32,554 nucleotides of DNA from an uncultured Oscillospiraceae bacterium (GCA_934527255.1 CAKTAM010000009.1:1-32554); one strand, 5' to 3'; positions 7,623 through 15,653 are shown, numbered from the stretch's first letter. Notes: generated by a model from the sequence alone, not told the origin. Numbers and translations: made by a program.

Positions 7623-8522
7623 TCAATACACATAACGTGTGGTATAGCTGTCATCCACCGCGGCCTGCCCATCCGGCACGCCGCCTGCGGCAAAGGTGAT
7701 GTCCACCTGCTGCCATTGATCGACGCTGACGCGGATCTCGGCCGTGACCCAGCCCTCGCTCTGCAGATAAAAGCTGTTCCATGCGTGGTAGGTCGTCTCG
7801 CCCACATAGCCGGTGATCACCTTGCAGGGCACGCCCATGCTGCGCAGCATGGCCGCCGCCAGGCTGGCATAGTCAAAGCAGATGCCCATGCCGTCGGCCA
7901 GCGTTGCATCCGGGTCGGGCAGGTAGCCGCTGGTCACCGTCTGTGCCTTCTCCTCGTCATAGCGGATGTTCTCCACCAGAAAACGGTATACGGCGGCGGC
8001 AAGCTCGCTGTCGGTGTCACAGTCGGCGGCAAGCTCGCGCGCCTTCTGCACACAGGCCGACTGTTCGGTATACGGCACGATCTGGCTGGGGCGCAGGAAC
8101 GGCTGAAACGCATCCTGCAGCGTCACGGTGCGTGTTTCGCTCCAGCTGCAGCTGTAGCGGGTATCCTCCACCTGCTCCATCAGGCGGAAGGTATACTCAC
8201 CGTCGCCCATGTTCAGCGGAAAGAATACCGTCATACCGTCGCCGGGCAGGTCGTAATTGTACTTTTCCTCCCCGTGCACGACCTGAAATTTCAGGCGGGC
8301 GTCGGAGGTGACCTGTACGCCCACGATGCCCTGCTCCAGCTGTGACAGATCGACTCTGATGCCGCCGCCGTCCTCGGCATCGGCCTCGGAAAAGGTATCG
8401 CCGCGAAACGGCGGTATCTGGTAACCTCCGCCGCCGGAGGCGGTGCCGGATGCCGTGCAGCCGCACAGCCACAGCGCCGCCAGCAGCAACGCCGCCAGAC
8501 GGTATGCCCGTCCGTGCTTCAT
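7623..8522 (-). CDS. Transglutaminase-like lipoprotein
   Basis: The call is 299 residues from ATG 8522 (AGGAGG eight bases before; a GTG at 8528 is too close to the site). The signal peptide ends in the lipobox LCGC, with the lipid-carrying Cys at 22. A Gly-rich linker and a beta-rich region precede a transglutaminase-like domain at about 150-290, with Cys215 in GMGICFDYA, His246 in TYHAWNS and a likely Asp274. The enzyme would sit on the outer face of the membrane and could be a peptidase or form or break amide bonds. It opens the pilus-like operon, so a role in anchoring or cross-linking the filament or wall is possible but inferred. KtrB lies 50 bp upstream and may be co-transcribed. Confidence 0.88.
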   Translation of the reverse strand: MKHGRAYRLAALLLAALWLCGCTASGTASGGGGYQIPPFRGDTFSEADAEDGGGIRVDLSQLEQGIVGVQVTSDARLKFQVVHGEEKYNYDLPGDGMTVFFPLNMGDGEYTFRLMEQVEDTRYSCSWSETRTVTLQDAFQPFLRPSQIVPYTEQSACVQKARELAADCDTDSELAAAVYRFLVENIRYDEEKAQTVTSGYLPDPDATLADGMGICFDYASLAAAMLRSMGVPCKVITGYVGETTYHAWNSFYLQSEGWVTAEIRVSVDQWQQVDITFAAGGVPDGQAAVDDSYTTRYVY

Positions 8523-8572
8523 GTTCACCGCCTCCTTTCCGACAGATCGTTTTGTACGGGGCCGTCAGGCGA

Positions 8573-10015
8573 TCAGCCCACCATAATGTGGCTTTCGGGC
8601 AAAATTTCGCCGCCGCTGCCGTCGTGCTGCCGCCGTGCAAAGAAATAGGCAAACGACACCGGCCCCAGCCGCCCCATAAACATCAGCACAATGGCCGCCA
8701 GCCGCGCCGCCGTGCCCATGCGGGCCGTCACGCCGACCGACAGGCCGACCGTGGCAAATGCCGACACGCTTTCAAACAGGCAGTCGATGCCCTCCACCGG
8801 GGCCACGGCCCCATAATAAAAGAACGGAACGCCCAGCAGCACGGCCATAACGCCCAGCGTTACCACGGCAAGCGCCCGGTAAACAGCCGTTTTTTCAATG
8901 CGGCGGCCGAAAAGCGAGGCCTCCTGCCGCCCGTGAATGACGCTGTTCACCGTGACCAGCAGCACGGTGACCGTCGTCACCTTGACGCCGCCGCCCGTAC
9001 CGCCCGGCGCCGCACCAATGAACATCAGCACGCACATCAGAAGCTTGGTCAGGCCGCGGCAGCTGGCCAGATCGACCGAATTGAAGCCCGCCGTGCGGGT
9101 GCTGACCGATTGAAACAGGCTGTTGACCAGCTTATCCCCCACCGAAAGCGGCCCCAGCGTTGCGGGGTTGTTCCATTCCGGCAGGGCAAAAGCCGCCGTC
9201 CCCAGCACCAGCAGCCCGGCGCTGGCCAGCAGCACCAGCCTGGTGTGCAGGCTGAAGCGGCGGGTGCGCCGAAGGTCCAGCAGCTCGCCCCACACCAGAA
9301 AGCCCAGCCCGCCGGCAACGATGAGCGCGGCCACCACCCCCAGCACATACGGCTGCCCGGCAAAACCGGTCAGACTGGAAAAGGGGCCCTGAAAGCCGAA
9401 CAGGTCAAACCCTGCGTTGCAGTAGGCAGATACCGCCACAAACAGGCTGTAGCCCACCCCGGCCAGGCCGTACCGCCCGGCCAGCACCGGGCACAGCAGC
9501 AAAAAGCCGAGGCCCTCGGTCGCAAAGGTGATGCGCATGACCAGCCGGATAAGACGGCCTGTCTGCGCCACGCCGGAAAACCCGCCGTTTTCGCTGGCCA
9601 GCTGCATGCGCGAAAAATGCAGCCGCCGCCCCAGCAGCAGGTTGAAAAACGTGGAAAAGGTGACGAAGCCAAGGCCGCCCACCTGGATCATCAGCAGAAT
9701 GACCGCCCGCCCGAACACCGTGAACTCGGTGTAGGTATCGTAAACGACCAACCCCGTCACGCAGGTGGCGGAGGTGACGGTAAAAACGGCATCCAGCAGC
9801 GGAATGCCGCCGCGGCCCGGCGTGGCAAACGGCAGGCACAGCAGCCCGCTGCCCACGGCGATGAGCGCCAGAAAGCTCAGCACGATCACACGCACCGGCT
9901 GAACGCGGGCACGTTTGTTGATGCGCGCCGCCCGGCTGGCCGCATGGCGGTTCACCCGGTCGGCCGCCTGGCCGACCGCCTGACTGACATCTGTCAGACT
10001 GTTTTTTTGCAGCAT
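8573..10015 (-). CDS. ktrB: KtrB/TrkH-type potassium uptake channel
   Basis: This 480-residue integral membrane protein carries the four pore loops of the superfamily of K+ transporters, each with its filter glycine: SATCVTGLVV, SAYCNAGFDL, STRTAGFNS and SAFATVGLSVGV. The loop-interrupted helix of the third repeat is visible as GAAPGGTGGGVK. It imports K+ using the membrane potential or Na+. ATG 10015 is preceded by GAAGGGAG; the reading frame runs further upstream but through the tRNA. The regulatory NAD/ATP-binding subunit KtrA, which normally pairs with it, is not in the window. The upstream region is shared with the divergent tRNA-Arg promoter. Confidence 0.9.
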   Translation of the reverse strand: MLQKNSLTDVSQAVGQAADRVNRHAASRAARINKRARVQPVRVIVLSFLALIAVGSGLLCLPFATPGRGGIPLLDAVFTVTSATCVTGLVVYDTYTEFTVFGRAVILLMIQVGGLGFVTFSTFFNLLLGRRLHFSRMQLASENGGFSGVAQTGRLIRLVMRITFATEGLGFLLLCPVLAGRYGLAGVGYSLFVAVSAYCNAGFDLFGFQGPFSSLTGFAGQPYVLGVVAALIVAGGLGFLVWGELLDLRRTRRFSLHTRLVLLASAGLLVLGTAAFALPEWNNPATLGPLSVGDKLVNSLFQSVSTRTAGFNSVDLASCRGLTKLLMCVLMFIGAAPGGTGGGVKVTTVTVLLVTVNSVIHGRQEASLFGRRIEKTAVYRALAVVTLGVMAVLLGVPFFYYGAVAPVEGIDCLFESVSAFATVGLSVGVTARMGTAARLAAIVLMFMGRLGPVSFAYFFARRQHDGSGGEILPESHIMVG

Positions 10016-10049
10016 GGGGCTGCTCCCTTCTGCGGCCGCAGGCGGCCGC

Positions 10050-10078
10050 TTGCTTTTTTTGTGGGCATCCGCTATAAT
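10050..10078 (+). promoter_or_regulatory. Promoter of tRNA-Arg
   Basis: TTGCTT (10050-10055) and a perfect TATAAT (10073-10078) lie 17 bp apart, about 77 bp before the tRNA. On the opposite strand the overlapping TATTAT may serve as -10 for ktrB. Confidence 0.7.
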
Positions 10079-10155
10079 AAAGAAGCTTTCTTCCAGGGAT
10101 CGTCTGCGGGGGTTCCACGCGGCGCGGCAGCCCGTTCGAGAAAGCAGTGCCCTGT

Positions 10156-10232
10156 GTTTCCGTAGCTCAGCTGGATAGAGCGACCGCCTCCTAAGCGGTA
10201 GGTCGGGTGTTCGAATCACCTCGGGAACGCCA
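10156..10232 (+). tRNA. tRNA-Arg, anticodon CCU
   Basis: The 77-nt cloverleaf includes an encoded CCA. The acceptor arms GTTTCCG/CGGGAAC pair with one G-T. The D arm has AGCTCAGCTGGATAGAGC, and the anticodon arm ACCGC/GCGGT holds loop CTCCTAA, so the anticodon is CCT and reads AGG. The T arm GGGTG-TTCGAAT-CACC(T) is intact. Confidence 0.95.
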
Positions 10233-10239
10233 CAATAAC

Positions 10240-10279
10240 GCCGAAAGCCCTGCCTGCGCGGGGTTTTCGGCTTTTTGTT
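10240..10279 (+). terminator. Terminator after tRNA-Arg
   Basis: GCCGAAAGCCC pairs with GGGGTTTTCGGC across a short loop, followed by TTTTTGTTTT. Confidence 0.85.
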
Positions 10280-10794
10280 TTGGCTGCCCCCATGCTGCCT
10301 GCAGGCAAAGCATCCGCACTGCAGTGCCGGGCCGCTTTGCGGGGCCTTTGCAAATGCAGTATGCCGCCAAAGCACCGCCCCCTGCAGAGCGAAGGAAAGC
10401 AAATGAAAGATACATCAAATAGAGGATGAGCCGCTTGCTCCTTTTCGGTGCAGGCGGCTTTCTTTATTGTACAGGTTTCCAGAAATTTTTTCAACTTTTT
10501 TTGAAAAGCGCCGCAGCAAAAGGTTCTTCCTCAAAGCTTTTTTCAGGGCAAACAGGAAAGTCTCTTTCCAGGCTTCCGACCGATGCCTCTTTTCGGACTC
10601 TGAAAGTGGAGGATACCATCACCGGGGCATTTGTTCCGATGACGGTTCAAGGAAACCACCTGATGCTGAAGCCTCTGTTCAGCGTGCTTGACCTTGAACC
10701 GAAAACAAATAGCAGCCGCACGATCCGAACAGACTTCTGCAGGCTTCGCCATATTCTTCAGGGCCCACACAAAACCGTCCTTTGCACCATGCGC
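10280..10794. other. Gene-poor stretch between tRNA-Arg and the ImmA-like gene
   Basis: No convincing gene is seen here. Base composition is visibly more AT-rich than the flanks from about 10430 onward. It contains an 8-codon ORF with its own GAAGGA site (10403-10429) followed by a hairpin with a T-rich tail. The other open frames on either strand have no recognisable protein pattern and no good ribosome binding site. It could be decayed DNA of an element once inserted at the tRNA. Confidence 0.5.
10429..10470 (+). terminator. Terminator-like hairpin
   Basis: AGCCGCTTGC (10429-10438) pairs with GCAGGCGGCT (10450-10459) with a single wobble, and is followed by TTCTTTATTGT. It starts at the stop codon of an 8-codon ORF. 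Confidence 0.6.
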
Positions 10795-11340
10795 TCAGTG
10801 CGGTTTCTCCGTATTGCAGTGCTCTTCCCTATTCCCGCGCAGAAAGCCATTGTCATACTTCTGACGACGCAGACAATGGCCCTGTGCTATCAACACATTT
10901 ATTTTCAATGCCGCCAGATTCACATCCGTGTGCATTGCACGGGCAATCTGCTGCAGTTCATAGCCGCAGCGGATATATTCCAGAATTTTCTCATCCTCCA
11001 GGGACACCTGCGCAGCAAAAACGTTCGCTTCATATTCCATGCGGCTTTTTCGGCTGTCAAGTTCATCAAAGCTGCCCGCCCGCATGGCTTCTTCTCGGTG
11101 CAGAACATCGTGTCCGATCTCGTGGAGCAGGACAATACTTTCCAGCACCGGATCCAGGTCGTTTTTGATAAAAATAAACCGGTTGCGCAGCAAAACCCTA
11201 TAGGCCCCTCGCTGCTGTCTGAACGCTACCGGGATAATTTCAATGCCAAGCGCACGAGCGATCCGGTGCGGCTCTCTTGTGCCAAGCGCATCGACCAGTT
11301 CATTCGCCTTCCGTACGATTTTCAAGGTCTGAATACCCAA
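10795..11340 (-). CDS. ImmA/IrrE-family metallopeptidase
   Basis: The call is 181 residues from a TTG at 11340, chosen because AGGAGG lies eight bases upstream and no in-frame ATG fits. The zinc-peptidase motif HEIGH is at 73-77 (IVLLHEIGHDVLH), with the downstream glutamate in EYEANVFAAQ near 102-104, as in M78 peptidases. A basic tail ends the protein. ImmA/IrrE proteins typically cleave a partner repressor, often of Xre type, encoded next to them on phages and integrative elements. No such partner is visible here, so this copy is an orphan. The gene lies in a more AT-rich stretch after a tRNA, consistent with transfer. Confidence 0.85.
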   Translation of the reverse strand: MGIQTLKIVRKANELVDALGTREPHRIARALGIEIIPVAFRQQRGAYRVLLRNRFIFIKNDLDPVLESIVLLHEIGHDVLHREEAMRAGSFDELDSRKSRMEYEANVFAAQVSLEDEKILEYIRCGYELQQIARAMHTDVNLAALKINVLIAQGHCLRRQKYDNGFLRGNREEHCNTEKPH

Positions 11341-11564
11341 AATCCAATCCTCCTACTGCTTCTTTTGACAATTTCATTCTTTCATAAGCTGCTGACAGGC
11401 GGCAGTGCACAGGCTCATTATGGCACGCATTGACTGCAGGCACACCACTTGTCCATCCCCGGGGTTCCCGCCTGCATCCCCTTGTCGCCCATACAGTGCC
11501 ATTCTCCTGTACTGCTAAAAAGCAGCGGCGCACGCAAAAAAAATGTGCCAGTGCCCCGCTGCCG
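11341..11564. other. Intergenic stretch upstream of the ImmA-like gene
   Basis: This holds the ribosome binding site of the ImmA-like gene and, on the minus strand, a possible 24-codon ORF. I see no other gene and no clear promoter for the protease. Confidence 0.4.
11418..11492 (-). CDS. Possible 24-residue cysteine-containing micro-ORF
   Basis: ATG 11492 to TAA 11418 encodes 24 residues ending WCACSQCVP, with three cysteines in a CxCxxC arrangement. AGGAGA lies ten bases upstream, after a small CTGCT-TTTT-AGCAG hairpin. It points towards the ImmA-like gene. It may be a real peptide, the tail of a lost gene, or chance. Confidence 0.25.
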   Translation of the reverse strand: MGDKGMQAGTPGMDKWCACSQCVP

Positions 11565-11583
11565 TTGCACCGCGGGGCTTTTT
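11553..11583 (+). terminator. Terminator-like hairpin overlapping the pepF promoter
   Basis: GCCCCGC and GCGGGGC pair across an 11-12 base loop, followed by T5. The loop contains the -35 box of the pepF promoter. Confidence 0.5.
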
Positions 11584-11593
11584 CTGGTATACT
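11565..11593 (+). promoter_or_regulatory. Promoter of the PepF-like gene
   Basis: TTGCAC (11565-11570) and TATACT (11588-11593) are 17 bp apart, 60 bp before the start codon. Confidence 0.7.
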
Positions 11594-11653
11594 GAACGGG
11601 AAAGCACAACCGGCGGCCGCCCGGCCGCCGCCACGAGAAAGGAAGCCTGCCGT

Positions 11654-13414
11654 ATGAATGAAAAATGGGATCTGAGTATTCTGTACAACGGCTTTGACGA
11701 CCCCGCCTGCGCCGCCGATCTGGCCGCGCTGGATGCCGCCATTGCCGACTGCAACGCCCTGGCTGACGAAGCGGAGAGCCTGTCGCACAGCGAGCTGGTG
11801 CACCGCTATCTGGAAAACGCCGACAAGCGCCTGTCGCTGACAAACAAGCTGTACATTTACGCCAGCCTGCGCTACAGCGGCAACACCGCCGACAGTGATG
11901 CCGCCAGCATGACCGGCCGCCTGATGGGCAAAATGAGCGCCACCGCCGCTGCGGAGGCCCGTCTGAACCATGTCATTGCCGGGTATGACGATCTGGATGC
12001 CCTGATCGATGCCGACCCGTCGCTGGCCGAGTACCGCTATCTGCTGGGCAATATCCGCCGCGACAGCCGTTACCTGCTCAGCGAGCGGGAGGAGGAACTG
12101 TTCTCCCGCATGAACATTTCCGGCGCCGCCGCCTGGGAGGATCTGCAAAGCAGTCTGACCAGCAGCGTCAAGGTGGATTACCGCGGCAGCCAGCTGCCGC
12201 TTTCGGCCGCGCGCAACCTGGCCTATGACCCCGACCCCGCCGTGCGCCGGGATGCCTATACCGCCGAGCTGGCCTGCTATGACAAGATTAAGGACGCCGT
12301 GGCCTTTTCGCTGAACAGCATCAAGCTGCAGGTGCTGAACGAGTGCGAGCTGCGCGGATATGAATCGCCGCTGGCCAAGTCGCTGTATGACGCACGCATG
12401 AAGCGTGAAACGCTGGATGCACTGCTGGGTGCCATGCAGGAATATCTGCCCAGCTTCTGGAAATATCTGCGCGCCAAGGGCAAGGCGCTGGGCCACGAAA
12501 ACGGCCTGCCCTGGTACGACCTGTTTGCCCCCATGGGCAAAAGCGACCGCAAATATACCGTGGAGGAGGCCCGCGACTATCTGCTGAACATTTTCGGCGG
12601 GTTTGACAGCCAGCTGCACGATATGGTAAAGCGCGCCTTTGATGAGGCGTGGATCGACTTTTACCCCCGCGAGGGCAAGGTTGGCGGCGCATTTGACTGC
12701 GGCGTACCCTCGGCACGGCAAAGCCGCGTGCTGACCAACTTTGACGGCGCGTTCGGCGACATTGTCACGCTGGCGCACGAGCTGGGGCATGCTTTTCACG
12801 ATCAGCAGGTATTCACCCATCCGGTGCTGACACAGGAATACTCAATGCCGGTGGCCGAGACCGCCTCGACGTTCAACGAGGTGGTGGTGGTGACGGCTGC
12901 CATTCACGCCGCGCAGGACAAGCAGGAAAAGCTGGCGCTGATCGAAAGCCAGCTGATGGACGCCTGCCAGATCATCTGCGACATCTACTCGCGCTATCTG
13001 TTTGAGACCTCGGTCTTTGAGGCACGCGGAGACGAGTTTCTTTCGGCTGGCCGTCTGAGCGAGCTGATGCTGGCCGCCCAGAAAACCGCTTACGGCGACG
13101 GACTGGATCCCGACTGCCTGCACTCCTACATGTGGCTGTGCAAGGGGCATTATTACAGCGGCAGCCTGAGCTTCTATAACTTCCCGTATGCTTTCGGCGG
13201 TCTGTTTGCCCGCGGCCTGTACGCCAAATATCTGCAGGAGGGCGCCGCCTTTGTGCCCACCTACAAGGCCATGCTGCACGCTACCAGCGTCTGCGATGTG
13301 GAGGAGTGCGCCCGCATTGCCGGGATCGACCTGACCGACAAGGCTTTCTGGCGGCAGGGGCTGCAGTCGCTGGCCGACGAGATCGACGAGTTCTGCGCGC
13401 TGGTAGAGGAGTAA
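11654..13414 (+). CDS. pepF: Oligoendopeptidase F family (M3) zinc peptidase
   Basis: This 586-residue cytoplasmic peptidase cleaves short peptides, probably in peptide recycling. The zinc motif HELGH is at 375-379 (VTLAHELGHAFHD), with the following conserved MPVAETASTFNE (398-409) supplying the third ligand, probably Glu402. The C-terminal signature SLSFYNFPYAFGGLFA, typical of PepF, is present. Length is near the family's 600. ATG 11654 has AAAGGAAG about ten bases upstream, and a clear promoter precedes it. It is transcribed alone and ends before a strong bidirectional hairpin. Confidence 0.93.
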   Translation: MNEKWDLSILYNGFDDPACAADLAALDAAIADCNALADEAESLSHSELVHRYLENADKRLSLTNKLYIYASLRYSGNTADSDAASMTGRLMGKMSATAAAEARLNHVIAGYDDLDALIDADPSLAEYRYLLGNIRRDSRYLLSEREEELFSRMNISGAAAWEDLQSSLTSSVKVDYRGSQLPLSAARNLAYDPDPAVRRDAYTAELACYDKIKDAVAFSLNSIKLQVLNECELRGYESPLAKSLYDARMKRETLDALLGAMQEYLPSFWKYLRAKGKALGHENGLPWYDLFAPMGKSDRKYTVEEARDYLLNIFGGFDSQLHDMVKRAFDEAWIDFYPREGKVGGAFDCGVPSARQSRVLTNFDGAFGDIVTLAHELGHAFHDQQVFTHPVLTQEYSMPVAETASTFNEVVVVTAAIHAAQDKQEKLALIESQLMDACQIICDIYSRYLFETSVFEARGDEFLSAGRLSELMLAAQKTAYGDGLDPDCLHSYMWLCKGHYYSGSLSFYNFPYAFGGLFARGLYAKYLQEGAAFVPTYKAMLHATSVCDVEECARIAGIDLTDKAFWRQGLQSLADEIDEFCALVEE

Positions 13415-13872
13415 GCCTTCTGCCGCAGCCGACAGCACAGCGGATCAGCCGCTTTTAGGCAGCCCATTGAGCCGCACCAGGCTTGTTCGCCTTGCCAAAG
13501 GCCTTTGCGGCACGGCGTGTGCCGTGCCGACGGCCGGGCTGCCGCGCCCCGTACTGCCCTGCGGTAAAAGACTCGACCGTGCAGGCCGTTTGCCTGTTTT
13601 GAAAAACCGCCCCGAGGAGCACCGGACTTCCGGCTTTCTCGGGGCGGTTCGTTTTTTTGCGCATCCATGGCAGACAGCGCTTTCGCCGCTGCCCGTATCT
13701 GCCGACCTGTACGGCTATGCGGTGCTTTGGGGCCGACGGCGCCTTTTTTGCCGTCGACCGCACCGGAGGGCAGCGCGGGCGGTTTTCCTGCCGGAGAAGT
13801 GCCCGCCGAAAAGCGGCCGTCGGTTTGCACGGTCACTGCGGCAGGCGTATATCCCGCCCGGCAGCGGGCGCT
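13415..13872. other. Intergenic region rich in inverted repeats
   Basis: There is no credible gene. Besides the terminator at 13601-13656 it holds small palindromes, such as GCACGGCGTGTGCCGTGC near 13511 and CCGACGGC/GCCGTCG around 13733-13756. These may end transcripts arriving from both sides. Open frames here look like chance in GC-rich sequence. Confidence 0.5.
13601..13656 (+). terminator. Strong terminator after pepF, possibly bidirectional
   Basis: AACCGCCCCGAG and CTCGGGGCGGTT form a 12-bp stem followed by CGTTTTTTT on the plus strand. On the minus strand TTTTT also follows the stem, so it may serve the GH43 gene too. Confidence 0.85.
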
Positions 13873-14904
13873 TTAGGCGTCCTCAAACTCCTCCAGGCTC
13901 CAGCTGTCGCGCCATTCCAGCCGCGGCGTACCAGCTGCATCAAACCGAATGGGCAGCCACACATAGGCGGCATGGCCGGTATCCAGCCTGCGGCTGTCAA
14001 ACACCGGGCTTTCGCCGTTGAAGCGCACGGCCTCCTCGCCGCCAAGGCTGGCCATCCATCGGTCGCCCAGCGCGATGTACAGGTCTTTCTTGCCCGGCAC
14101 GCGGAACACCGACGCAAACTGCGCGGCAAAGCTGTTGCGCCAGACGTCGCCGCAGCAGATCTCGCCGTATTCGTGCCAGTCGCCGTGCAGCAGACGGGCG
14201 CGGGCCGCCTGCGTGGGGTTGGGGTTATAACCGGTGGTGCCCGAGGTCAGCAGGTAATACCACTGGTCGCGGCAGAACATGGCCGGGGCCTCACGGGCCG
14301 TCGGCGGGCCGGGATTCCAGAAATGGGCGGAATAGTGGCCGGTCACATCCAGATAATCCGCCGTCAGATCCGCCACGATCACCTCGGTGTGCACCCGGCC
14401 GAAAATGACAAAGCCCTTGCCGTCGCGCTCATCCACCCACAGGTCAAAATCGCCGCTTTCCATGCCGCAGGGCCGAATGACCTTCTGCAGCGTATACGGC
14501 CCTGTAGGGGCTGCCGCAGTGGCAATGCCCATATATTGGCGGCTCCAGTCATCCGGGTGCTGCTCATCCCCGGCAAACTTCATCCACATCACATACTGCC
14601 GGGTGAAGCGATTGTAAATGACATGCGGCCGATCCAGAATGCGCTTGGGGTGCAGCGGGTTGGTATAATCCTCCGGGTGGGGCGCCAGCGCCAACCCCTC
14701 GTCCTTCCAGTTGTACAGGTCATCGGAGGAATACATCCGCACGCCATAGGTCCAGATGCCGTTTTTGCCGTCGGTAAACTCCTTATTTTCGCCCACCCAG
14801 TAATAGCGCCCATCGGCGGTAAAAACCGAGCCGCCGTGCGCCTGGATCAGCTTGCCGTCGGTGTCATACCAGGGCTGCCCCGGGTGAAATGCCGTATACT
14901 TCAT
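13873..14904 (-). CDS. Glycoside hydrolase family 43, exo-beta-1,3-galactanase-like
   Basis: The protein is 343 residues and is a five-bladed propeller enzyme by pattern. The N-terminus IQAHGGSVFTADGRYYWVGE, the central ILDRPHVIYN and MWMKFAG, and EAPAMFCRDQWYYLLTSGTTGYNPN match the GH43 subgroup that contains exo-beta-1,3-galactanases (GH43_24), which trim galactan side chains of arabinogalactan. Substrate is inferred from the family. There is no signal peptide, so it acts inside the cell, presumably on imported oligosaccharides; no sugar transporter is adjacent. ATG 14904 has AAAGGATG eight bases upstream. The HAD phosphatase gene lies 41 bp upstream on the same strand, so the two are probably co-transcribed. 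Confidence 0.82.
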   Translation of the reverse strand: MKYTAFHPGQPWYDTDGKLIQAHGGSVFTADGRYYWVGENKEFTDGKNGIWTYGVRMYSSDDLYNWKDEGLALAPHPEDYTNPLHPKRILDRPHVIYNRFTRQYVMWMKFAGDEQHPDDWSRQYMGIATAAAPTGPYTLQKVIRPCGMESGDFDLWVDERDGKGFVIFGRVHTEVIVADLTADYLDVTGHYSAHFWNPGPPTAREAPAMFCRDQWYYLLTSGTTGYNPNPTQAARARLLHGDWHEYGEICCGDVWRNSFAAQFASVFRVPGKKDLYIALGDRWMASLGGEEAVRFNGESPVFDSRRLDTGHAAYVWLPIRFDAAGTPRLEWRDSWSLEEFEDA

Positions 14905-14945
14905 GTAAAATCATCCTTTCTTTTTCCGCACTGTAAGTACAATTA

Positions 14946-15653
14946 TCAGGAAACAGCGCCTGCAGCGGCCCACTGTGCTTCGTCCGGCTGTTCTGCCAGC
15001 AGCTCCGGCCAGCGGTGCAGATAGCGGCAGGTGACGGCACGGATGGCGGCCTCGTCCCCGGCCGAGCTGGCATCCCACACGCCCACAGCCGCCAGTCCGG
15101 CGGCAGATGCCGTGGTCAGCGCCAGCAGGTTATCATCAAAAAACAGGGTGCGGCCGGGCGCCGTCTGCAGCGCGGCACAGGTTTTTTCATAAATCTGCGG
15201 CTGCGTTTTTTTCAGCCCCAGGTCGTCGCAGCACCAGGCAAAGCGGAAATACGGCGCCAGACCGGTGCGCGCCAGACAGGGGCGGATCATGTGCTGCGGG
15301 CTGGCCGTCAGAATGCACAGCCGCACCCCCGCCTGCTGCAGCGTCTGCAGCAGGGCCTGCACGCCGGGCTTGGGCTGGATGGTGTCGCGATAACGCGGCA
15401 GCGCGTAGGCGTCCAGCTCGCGCCGGATCTCCTGCAGGGTCATGCGCAGGCCCAGCTGATGAATGAAATAATCCGCCGCACCGGTATCGCCCAGCGGCGT
15501 GATGGTACGAATGACATCGGGCGGGTACGCCACCCCGTGCGCCTGCAGCAGGTGCAGCATTTTACCGGCCCAATCCGGCATGGAATCCATCAGGGTACCG
15601 TCAAAATCAAAAATGGCCCCCTCGATCTCCGCTTCAATTCCGGGTATGCGCAT
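14946..15653 (-). CDS. HAD-family sugar phosphatase / beta-phosphoglucomutase-like
   Basis: This 235-residue cytoplasmic HAD hydrolase (subfamily I, helical cap) starts at ATG 15653, with AAAGGAA about ten bases upstream. Motif I is FDFDGTLMDS, with the nucleophile Asp16 and acid/base Asp18. Motif II is LTAS, motif III the Lys in GLKKTQP, and motif IV FFDDN. Members dephosphorylate small sugar phosphates or phosphoglycolate; the substrate cannot be read from sequence. It precedes the GH43 gene on the same strand, which would fit sugar metabolism. A TACAAT -10 element lies upstream at about 15708-15713. Confidence 0.85.
   Translation of the reverse strand: MRIPGIEAEIEGAIFDFDGTLMDSMPDWAGKMLHLLQAHGVAYPPDVIRTITPLGDTGAADYFIHQLGLRMTLQEIRRELDAYALPRYRDTIQPKPGVQALLQTLQQAGVRLCILTASPQHMIRPCLARTGLAPYFRFAWCCDDLGLKKTQPQIYEKTCAALQTAPGRTLFFDDNLLALTTASAAGLAAVGVWDASSAGDEAAIRAVTCRYLHRWPELLAEQPDEAQWAAAGAVS

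Noticed and set aside
8450..10165. Plus-strand frame of 571 codons
   Set aside because: It is antisense to KtrB, which carries all four pore loops, and has His/Gln/Arg-rich shadow composition.
10191..10494. Minus-strand frames of 75 and 92 codons
   Set aside because: They run through the tRNA-Arg and its terminator and show no protein pattern.
10426..11433. Plus-strand frame of 335 codons
   Set aside because: It is antisense to the ImmA/IrrE-type protease with its HEIGH motif, and lacks recognisable domains.
10216..11653. Direct repeat of the tRNA-Arg 3' end as an attachment site
   Set aside because: Reading through the region I found no second copy of TTCGAATCACCTCGGGAAC.
11300..12820. 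Minus-strand frame of 506 codons
   Set aside because: It lies opposite the PepF-like gene, whose zinc motif and length are intact.
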